From NCBI GenBank assembly GCA_021163085.1, contig JAGGXL010000180.1, positions 1 through 5,631 on the forward strand: DNA of 5,631 nucleotides, written 5' to 3'. Origin of the DNA: Thermodesulfobacterium sp. Lineage in GTDB: Bacteria > Desulfobacterota > Thermodesulfobacteria > Thermodesulfobacteriales > Thermodesulfobacteriaceae. Position 1 is the first letter of the stretch, and each line of letters begins with the position of its first letter. The notes beneath the pieces were generated by a model that was not told the origin of the DNA, did no database searches, and was given only the letters and a program-made list of their open reading frames with translations. The translations under genes and the position numbers were made by a program. This document shows positions 1 to 4,949 of this stretch, one piece after another.

Positions 1-133
1 ACATAAAATATAAACCAGATCAAATCCAAAATTCCTAAAAGTAACCAAAACAATAACAGTTTTAAAAAGGATGATAAAATATTTCTTAAATAGAAGAGAC
101 TAAAATCAAAATACGTTGTGATTTATAATAGCA

Positions 134-161
134 TTGACTATATTATAATTATTTTTTAAAT
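134..161 (+). promoter_or_regulatory. Candidate sigma-70-type promoter for the DUF4384-caspase operon
   Basis: TTGACT at 134-139 matches five of six bases of the -35 consensus. A 16-bp spacer leads to TTAAAT at 156-161, a four-of-six match to the -10 element. The signal sits about 30 bp before the start codon of the first gene. A perfect TATAAT also occurs at 124-129, but no good -35 box lies at the right distance from it. The whole of 1-192 is extremely AT-rich, so such matches arise easily by chance; this is a weak call. Confidence 0.25.
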
Positions 162-192
162 AAATAAGTATAAATTGCAGGAGATATTATAG

Positions 193-1023
193 ATGAAAAA
201 ATTAATCACAATTTTGATTTTCTTCGTTTTTCTTTTTAATGGTTCATTGCTTCAGGCAAAAAGAATCAAAGTAAGGGGAGAAGCTGAGGTAAGAATAGCT
301 GGCATAACACCTGAAGAAGGCTGGATTATTGCAAAAAGAAGGGCAAGAGCAAATGCTGTTGAAAAGGCATGCGGAATTAATATAGTTAGTTCAACTGTTG
401 TAAAAGACGGAACCCTTATCGGAGAATATTTAGCAGCTTTTAGCAAAGGTCTTATAATTAAAGAAAAAATCGTTGAACAAAAAACCAATTGGATTAAAAA
501 TACAATTCCACCAATTCCTGTATATAAAATCGTTATTGAAGCAGAAGTTGCTATCCCAGAAAACAGGAATCTAATGAGGCTATTTAAAGCTGAGCTAAAT
601 AAATATTACTTTTTAGATGGAGAAGAGGCTCAAATTATAATAACTCCTTTTAACAATGCGTACATAGGCATATTCAACATCACAGCAGAAGATAAAATAG
701 TAATGCTTTACCCTAATCCATATATGCCATATGAGATGATAACACCAGGTAAAAAATATATATTCCCAGACCCTGATACTTCTGTCAGGCTTAAAATCAA
801 GACTATAAAAGGTCATAAAAAAGACACAGAAGCTTTCTTTATCATTGGCCTTCCTGGAGATAAAAAATACAAAAATGTCTTTGATGTTTTTAAAAGTAAA
901 AATTCTTATCAATTTACTGAATTTTTTAAACTACTTTTTGAAACAGTGGACATAAATGTTATTACACAGGAGTTTCTTCCGTATTCAGTAGAGGCAAGAA
1001 AGGCACATAAGCTAAGCCATTGA
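193..1023 (+). CDS. Secreted protein, LPP20/FlgT-N-like plus DUF4384-like domain
   Basis: A 276-residue exported protein, probably periplasmic or outer-membrane associated, with no known catalytic role. Residues 1-22 form a Sec signal peptide (MKK, then an Ile/Phe/Leu-rich core, likely cleaved after Gln-Ala). Residues 40-120 carry the pattern of LPP20/FlgT-N-like domains: an alanine/arginine-rich helix (AKRRARANAVEKACG, 47-61), then a long strand ending in YKIVIEAEV. Residues about 145-220 resemble DUF4384: a strand (AYIGIFNITAEDKIVMLYPN, 156-175), then a PGKKYIFP turn. DUF4384 proteins are often found beside or fused to C14 caspases, and the next gene is one. The start is supported by AGGAGA at 179-184, 8 nt upstream. 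The next gene begins 65 bp downstream on the same strand with no terminator visible, so co-transcription is likely. The domain calls are by eye from motif shape; the signal peptide is the surest part. Confidence 0.75.
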   Translation: MKKLITILIFFVFLFNGSLLQAKRIKVRGEAEVRIAGITPEEGWIIAKRRARANAVEKACGINIVSSTVVKDGTLIGEYLAAFSKGLIIKEKIVEQKTNWIKNTIPPIPVYKIVIEAEVAIPENRNLMRLFKAELNKYYFLDGEEAQIIITPFNNAYIGIFNITAEDKIVMLYPNPYMPYEMITPGKKYIFPDPDTSVRLKIKTIKGHKKDTEAFFIIGLPGDKKYKNVFDVFKSKNSYQFTEFFKLLFETVDINVITQEFLPYSVEARKAHKLSH

Positions 1024-1088
1024 CCTATCGCTAAACAACTTTAAAATAGAAAATATATTTTGCTTTTGATGGTAAGGCTTTTATAGAT

Positions 1089-3062
1089 ATGATAAAAAAC
1101 TTCTTGTCAGTAGCATTTTCCCCAGATGGAAAAATCCTTGCTTCTGGAAGCAATGATGAAACCATCAAGCTATGGGATGTAGAAACAGGAGATTGTATAA
1201 GGGTGCTAAAGGGGCATGAAGATTGGGTCTGGTCAGTAGCATTTTCTCCAGATGGAAAAATCCTTGCTTCTGGAAGTTGGGATAAAACCATCCGTCTATG
1301 GGATGTAGAAACAGGAGATTGTATAAGGGTGCTAAAGGGGCCCGAAGCTTGGGTCCGCTCAGTAGCATTTTCCCCAGATGGAAAAATCCTTGCTTCTGAA
1401 AGTAAGGATAAGACTATCCGGCTGCGGGATAAGGTTCTTGGATTGCTAGTGATCCTAATTTTTGTGGTGATATTGTTACCAACAAAACTCGGAAACAGGG
1501 AGGCAGAAAGGCTTCCAGAAGTATTTAAAACAAAAACAAAGGTGCTAAAGGGAATACCAAGGCTTGCCCTTTCAGTAAGTATCAGTGATGAAAATGAAAA
1601 CAATCTTTTTGAGGGAAGAGAAAAAGTAAAAATCTCAGTAAAGGCACAAAATATAGGAAAAGGAGCTGCACATGATGTAAAACTTGTTATAAAAGGAGCA
1701 AAGACTTTAGGAATACCAGAGCTTCTTACCATAGGCACAATAGAACCAAGTTCATCAGTAGAAAAAACTTATACATACAGACTCCCAGATAAGATAGAGG
1801 GAAGGCACAAAATCAGTTTTGTTCTTAGAAGTTCAGGTGGATTTATGTCAAATCAGAAGGAATTTATTGTAGTTGCAAAAAACTATGAGCCACCAAACAT
1901 TATCTTTGATTACGCACTTAAGGATGCAAATGGAAATATGAAGTTTGAGCCAGGAGAAGAGGGCATCCTTTATATTGTGTTAAAAAATACAGGAGGTAAT
2001 GCAAAAAGGGTTTATGTAAGTGTAGAACTTCCATCTTATGTAAAAATTATACAGGGAAAGACAGAACATCTAATTCCAAATCTTTTACACGGTGAGACAA
2101 AAAAGATTGGGATAGATATAGTTGTTCCTCATGCCTATGCTATGAAGCATAAAGATATACCGATTTCAGTAAAGGTAAAGGCAGAAAAGTTTTCTAAGGA
2201 GAAAACTTTTCTGCTGGCTCTTGGACAATATATCCAGCCACCTGAAGAATTGGTGCTAAAACCAAAGGTGCAAAGACCAGAGATAACCTATATTGCAAGC
2301 TCAGATGTGGACAGGAAAATAAAAGAAATGAAGCAGACCCAAAAAAGAACAGATGCACTGGCACTTGTCATTGGAATTGGCTCTTATAAAAACCTTCCAA
2401 CTTCAATCTATTCAGACTATGATGCAATACTTATGCAGGGGCTCTTCGAGAAAGCATATGGAATACCTGTGAAGTCTCTTATAAATCAAGATGCTACATT
2501 TGCCGAAATAAAAAACACAGTTGAGATGCTTTCAGCAGATGCAAGGGAAAAGGAAGTTTATGTATATTATTCAGGACATGGCTTTCCAAAGGAGCAGTCT
2601 CCTGCAATTGTACCCTATGATTCTCCACAAAGTCTAAGACCAGAGTATCTTATATCCCTTTCATGGATAGCAGAGGAGTTTAAAAAAGCAGGGGCAAAAA
2701 AGGTAATTGTCCTTGCAGATGCATGTTACAGTGGATATAACAGAGAAGGGAAAAACCTTGTTAGTGAAGCAAGACCTGCTTTTCTACAATTTAAAAAATT
2801 CATAGTAGGAGATATATTCTCAGCAGCAACAAGCAATGATGGAAAGAGCTATTCAGATAAAAACTTACGACATGGCATATTTACTTATTATGTAGCAAAA
2901 GGGCTTCTTGAAGGAGACATGGATAGGGATGGAGCAATAGAGGTAAGTGAGCTTAAAAACTATCTTGATGAAGCAAGAAGACATGCAAAACGCCTTGGTT
3001 ACAGCGATCAAAAACCAGTTCTCTGGCCAGAAGAAAAAAATATGATTGTGGTAAGGAAATAG
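1089..3062 (+). CDS. Membrane-anchored WD40-caspase (peptidase C14) fusion
   Basis: A 657-residue predicted cysteine peptidase of the caspase/metacaspase fold. Domains in order: three WD40 units (about 5-114; SVAFSPDGKILASGS cores, two LWD ends and one altered to LRD); a transmembrane helix (about 116-131, VLGLLVILIFVVILL) preceded by K/R residues, predicting WD40 inside and the rest outside; two CARDB/NEW-type beta modules (about 158-262 and 270-378), each opening with a D-x-N-x-N...F-E-x-G-x-E loop; then the C14 domain (about 420-640). The catalytic dyad is intact: His497 in YYSGHG and Cys546 in DACYSG. Residues 610-621 form an exact EF-hand-type loop (D-M-D-R-D-G-A-I-E-V-S-E). Three WD units cannot close a seven-blade propeller, so the N-terminus looks truncated or chimeric. 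Only a weak GGTAAGG at 1071-1077 precedes the ATG, and the frame is open back to a TAG at 1047, so the start is uncertain. The stop overlaps the next gene's ribosome binding site. The peptidase call is firm; substrate and role are unknown. Confidence 0.9.
   Translation: MIKNFLSVAFSPDGKILASGSNDETIKLWDVETGDCIRVLKGHEDWVWSVAFSPDGKILASGSWDKTIRLWDVETGDCIRVLKGPEAWVRSVAFSPDGKILASESKDKTIRLRDKVLGLLVILIFVVILLPTKLGNREAERLPEVFKTKTKVLKGIPRLALSVSISDENENNLFEGREKVKISVKAQNIGKGAAHDVKLVIKGAKTLGIPELLTIGTIEPSSSVEKTYTYRLPDKIEGRHKISFVLRSSGGFMSNQKEFIVVAKNYEPPNIIFDYALKDANGNMKFEPGEEGILYIVLKNTGGNAKRVYVSVELPSYVKIIQGKTEHLIPNLLHGETKKIGIDIVVPHAYAMKHKDIPISVKVKAEKFSKEKTFLLALGQYIQPPEELVLKPKVQRPEITYIASSDVDRKIKEMKQTQKRTDALALVIGIGSYKNLPTSIYSDYDAILMQGLFEKAYGIPVKSLINQDATFAEIKNTVEMLSADAREKEVYVYYSGHGFPKEQSPAIVPYDSPQSLRPEYLISLSWIAEEFKKAGAKKVIVLADACYSGYNREGKNLVSEARPAFLQFKKFIVGDIFSAATSNDGKSYSDKNLRHGIFTYYVAKGLLEGDMDRDGAIEVSELKNYLDEARRHAKRLGYSDQKPVLWPEEKNMIVVRK
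1107..1437 (+). repeat. WD40-encoding tandem repeat, 126-bp period, about 2.6 copies
   Basis: Copies begin at 1107, 1233 and 1359, each with TCAGTAGCATTTTC. The spacing is exactly 126 bp (42 codons, one WD40 blade). Copies 1 and 2 differ at about 14 of 126 positions by hand count. Differences cluster at the variable blade loop (around SNDETIK/SWDKTIR) and at the GH dipeptide, which becomes GP in the second copy. The third copy stops at LRD, 79 bp in, and runs directly into the transmembrane segment. Such similarity implies recent duplication or gene conversion, and short-read assembly could collapse extra copies. Confidence 0.9.
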
Positions 3063-3066
3063 GAGG
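3061..3066 (+). promoter_or_regulatory. Strong Shine-Dalgarno overlapping the previous stop codon
   Basis: AGGAGG lies 6 nt before the ATG at 3073, and its first two bases are the last two bases of the TAG that ends the WD40-caspase gene (3060-3062). This fixes the start of the TPR lipoprotein and suggests translational coupling between the two caspase genes. Confidence 0.85.
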
Positions 3067-3072
3067 TACGAA

Positions 3073-3315
3073 ATGGTAAGGAGCCTTATTTTGCTTTTCA
3101 GTCTTTTACTTTATGCTTGTGCACCAACTTATTACGAAACTTCTTCAGACTACCGTACTCATACTAACTATGCCGTAGCCTATTACAACCGAGGAAATGC
3201 TTATTTAAATAAAGGCGAATACGACTTAGCCATAAAAGACCTTACCAAAGCTATTGAACTTAATCCAAACTATGCCGCAGCCTACAACAACCGGGGAAAT
3301 GGCTTATTTGTATAA
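3073..3315 (+). CDS. TPR lipoprotein, N-terminal part of a frameshifted TPR-caspase
   Basis: The readable product is 80 residues: a lipoprotein signal (hydrophobic stretch 4-14 and lipobox LLYAC, lipidated Cys16), a short polar linker, one full TPR (34-67, with the usual YYNRGNAY...A.I.LNPN pattern) and the start of a second. It ends at a TAA (3313-3315) four codons after the frame is lost. The same TPR array continues in frame +2 from about 3302. Removing one G at 3301/3302 restores a single 475-residue lipoprotein with four TPRs and a caspase domain. The start has an excellent AGGAGG 6 nt upstream. After lipidation the protein would sit on the inner or outer membrane, facing the periplasm. 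The residue after Cys16 is Ala, not Asp, so there is no classic inner-membrane retention signal. This is either a sequencing indel or a real break; I favour one original gene. Confidence 0.8.
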   Translation: MVRSLILLFSLLLYACAPTYYETSSDYRTHTNYAVAYYNRGNAYLNKGEYDLAIKDLTKAIELNPNYAAAYNNRGNGLFV

Positions 3316-3580
3316 AGGCGAATACGACTTAGCTATAAAAGACTTTAACAAAGCTATTGAACTTAATCCAAACCTTGCCGTAGTCTACAACAACCGGGGA
3401 TTGGCTTATGCAGCCCTCAAGCAGTGGGAGTGGGCTCGGCTTGATCTAACAAGTGCCATAAGGAAAGATCCTAAGAATATTCATGCTTACTACCACTTAG
3501 CCTTTGTGCTTTATAAGATGGGACTTTTGGAAGAAGCAAGAAGTGAGCTACACAGAGCTGCCGAATTTGACCCAAAAATC
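3172..3580 (+). repeat. TPR array, four 34-residue units (102-bp period)
   Basis: Four consecutive TPR units follow the Y-N-x-G-x-A-Y...A-x-x-x-x-x-x-A-I-x-x-x-P pattern. The first two are nearly identical in DNA: AAAGGCGAATACGACTTAG starts at 3211 and again at 3314. That distance is 103 bp instead of 102, which pinpoints the single inserted base. Units 3 and 4 are more diverged. Confidence 0.85.
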
Positions 3581-4501
3581 CTTGAAAAGCGTGGAAAATT
3601 CCTTTTAAAGCCTATAAGCGAAAGAACTTTACGATTTTATGCTGAAGAATATCTTTTTGCTTCCAACTATCTTAAAGCTCCGGAAAAGTATCTGGCTCGT
3701 GCTCGTGCCATCCTGGGTTTCAAAGAGAAATCCCCAACTTTGGCTCACCTTGCAGTGAAACCCTTATCCAAAAATTGTATTCCGTCCTATCCCAATCGGT
3801 ATCTCTTGGCAGTGCTGGTCTCCTCTTATGATGAACTTCCTGGGCTTCCTTTTGTGCGAAACGACAAGGAGCTTATTTTGAAGTTGGCTACCTGTTTTTT
3901 GGGGGTGCCGAAGAATCAAATTTTGATACTTGAGGATCCGACATTAGCCACTTTCCGACGTAAGAGTCGGGAGTTTCTTTCCGAGATTAGGAAGAATGAT
4001 GCAGTGGTTTTCTTTTACTATTCAGGTCACGGGGTAATGGACTGGAAGGGGCGTTTTTATCTTTTGCCGCGTGATGCTTCAGTAAGGAGTGAGACAGATC
4101 TAATAGAGACCTCATTATCACTTGCCGAGTTGGAGAAAAAACTTTCACTTGCCCGAGGGATGAAGCTTGCAATGATAGATGCCTGTCGGGTGAAGGTACC
4201 GTGGAAACCAGCAGTGTTGATGGCTGAAGACGTGGGAAGAAAGGACTTAGCGGTGGTGTTTACCACAGCACCTGGGAAAATAAGCGTGGCAGAGAAGAGA
4301 GGTAGGTTTTCAGCGTTTCTTATGGCCTTATATCGAATAGCGAGCCGGGGAATAGAAAACCTGGATTTTGACGGATCAGGATATGTGGAATTAAAGGAAC
4401 TGGTTAAGCCTTTAGAGGTGCAGGTAGAAAAGGCTTCTGGAGTGGAACAGAAACCTGATATTAAGGGAGGTAAGAATATTCCGGTATTTCCAGTGCAGTA
4501 G
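3299..4501 (+). CDS. TPR-caspase (peptidase C14), C-terminal part after the frameshift
   Basis: The first in-frame Met giving sensible TPR sequence is ATG 3299 (400 residues). An ATG at 3254 is in the same frame but would only read the second TPR out of phase. In the repaired 475-residue numbering there are TPR units at 68-101, 102-135 and 136-169, a linker to about 235, then a C14 domain. The catalytic His319 is in YYSGHG (codon 4028-4030) and Cys371 is in IDAC (codon 4184-4186), followed by the subfamily signature WKPAV. An EF-hand-like loop lies at 431-442 (D-F-D-G-S-G-Y-V-E-L-K-E). The protein ends in VFPVQ. TPRs usually bind partner proteins, so they may present substrates or assemble a complex. 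The catalytic half is near 50% GC where sampled, against 25-37% in the other caspases here, hinting at a different origin. If the frameshift is real, this part could be made only by reinitiation at 3299, where no properly spaced ribosome site exists, and would lack its lipid anchor. Confidence 0.8.
   Translation: MAYLYKGEYDLAIKDFNKAIELNPNLAVVYNNRGLAYAALKQWEWARLDLTSAIRKDPKNIHAYYHLAFVLYKMGLLEEARSELHRAAEFDPKILEKRGKFLLKPISERTLRFYAEEYLFASNYLKAPEKYLARARAILGFKEKSPTLAHLAVKPLSKNCIPSYPNRYLLAVLVSSYDELPGLPFVRNDKELILKLATCFLGVPKNQILILEDPTLATFRRKSREFLSEIRKNDAVVFFYYSGHGVMDWKGRFYLLPRDASVRSETDLIETSLSLAELEKKLSLARGMKLAMIDACRVKVPWKPAVLMAEDVGRKDLAVVFTTAPGKISVAEKRGRFSAFLMALYRIASRGIENLDFDGSGYVELKELVKPLEVQVEKASGVEQKPDIKGGKNIPVFPVQ
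3301..3302 (+). other. Single-base insertion (frameshift) in the TPR array
   Basis: The first TPR reads GGAAATGCTTATTT; the second reads GGAAATGGCTTATTT, with one extra G. It shifts the frame from +1 to +2 and terminates the upstream product at 3313-3315. No poly-A/T slippery run, stem-loop or internal Shine-Dalgarno suggests programmed frameshifting. Sequencing or assembly error and true mutation remain open. Confidence 0.85.
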
Positions 4502-4665
4502 TGGTTGCAACAGCTACTAAAAACTTACGACATGGCATATTTACTTATTATGTGGCAAAAGGGCTTCTTGAAGGAGGCATGAATAAAGATGGAGCAGTAG
4601 AAGTAAGTGAGCTTAAAAACTATCTTGATGAAGCAAAAAATTATACTTGTTTCAATATTAAATAA
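4501..4665 (+). pseudogene. Remnant of a duplicated caspase 3' end
   Basis: From 4519 to about 4638 the DNA matches 2859-2978, inside the WD40-caspase gene, at a constant offset of 1660 bp. I count about 9 mismatches in roughly 116 bp. In frame it reads KNLRHGIFTYYVAKGLLEGG and on through the VSELKNYLDEA helix, then diverges and stops at TAA 4663-4665. Upstream of the match, VVATAT replaces the longer FSAATSNDGKSYSD segment, suggesting an internal deletion. The catalytic His and Cys are absent. The EF-hand-like loop is eroded (loop residues 1 and 3, both Asp, are now Gly and Asn). A GTG at 4501 overlaps the previous gene's stop, but no ribosome site is suitably placed, so a functional 54-residue peptide is unlikely. 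Confidence 0.85.
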
Positions 4666-4949
4666 GTTAGTTATTAACTAAAAACATATTTATCTACAGA
4701 AGTTCTATCTAATTTTTACAACAATTTAAGTGCCTATCTTTTAATTTGAGGTAATTTTAGCATTCAAAACATCCATTATAAATCTGCCGTTCACGGTTAG
4801 GGTTTGTGTTGAGTTTGACGTTTTTAAGAGTTACTTTTTTTTATTCCTTTATGTCTAAGTTGCACCCTTCTCCTCTGATTTAACAATTGCAGAAAAGACA
4901 CAAAGATATAAAAAGTAATAAGATGTGAAGGGGGTTTCACTATAGACTT
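4666..4949. other. Convergent intergenic region, no recognised gene
   Basis: This AT-rich spacer lies between the caspase remnant and the convergent caspase. It contains a near-perfect inverted repeat at 4667-4681 (TTAGTTA-T-TAACTAA), a small palindrome CCGT-TC-ACGG at 4787-4796, a run of eight T at 4835-4842, and a 37-codon startless open frame at 4745-4858. None adds up to a confident RNA gene, insertion-sequence end or coding region. I see no tRNA, rRNA or CRISPR here. Confidence 0.5.
4925..4940 (-). terminator. Weak candidate terminator for the minus-strand caspase
   Basis: Read on the minus strand, the arms GTGAA and TTCAC flank a 6-nt loop (ACCCCC), 9 nt after the gene's TGA. The following sequence is T-rich (CTTATTACTTTTTATATC) but has no uninterrupted U tract directly at the stem. 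A five-pair stem is short, so this is low confidence. Confidence 0.2.

Noticed and set aside
252..912. Minus-strand open frames inside the DUF4384-like gene
   Set aside because: Hydrophobic, low-complexity translations with no motif, opposite a gene with signal peptide, ribosome site and domain pattern.
1031..1738. Long minus-strand open frame opposite the WD40-caspase
   Set aside because: It is Ser/Pro/Phe-rich and repeats with the 126-bp WD40 period; it is the antisense shadow of a clearly coding WD40 and beta-module frame.
3254..3298. ATG 3254 as start of the TPR-caspase
   Set aside because: Its first 15 codons are an out-of-phase reading of the second TPR; meaningful sequence begins only at about 3299.
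3285..3315. Programmed ribosomal frameshift site
   Set aside because: No slippery heptamer, stimulatory hairpin or internal Shine-Dalgarno is visible; the 103-bp repeat distance points to a plain one-base insertion.
1107..3418. CRISPR-like regular repeats
   Set aside because: The 126-bp and 102-bp periods are in-frame WD40 and TPR protein repeats with no unique spacers between short conserved repeats.
3987..4266. Two short minus-strand frames across the TPR-caspase catalytic core
   Set aside because: They cover the YYSGHG and DAC codons of the plus-strand peptidase and have no recognisable content of their own.
4667..4681. Inverted repeat TTAGTTA-T-TAACTAA as a terminator
   Set aside because: It is all A/T but for one G-C pair, has a one-base loop and no T run after it; it is more likely chance in AT-rich DNA, though a protein-binding site is not excluded.
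4835..4842. T8 run as an intrinsic terminator for the plus-strand operon
   Set aside because: No GC-rich stem lies directly upstream; the nearest palindrome (4787-4796) is 38 bp away.
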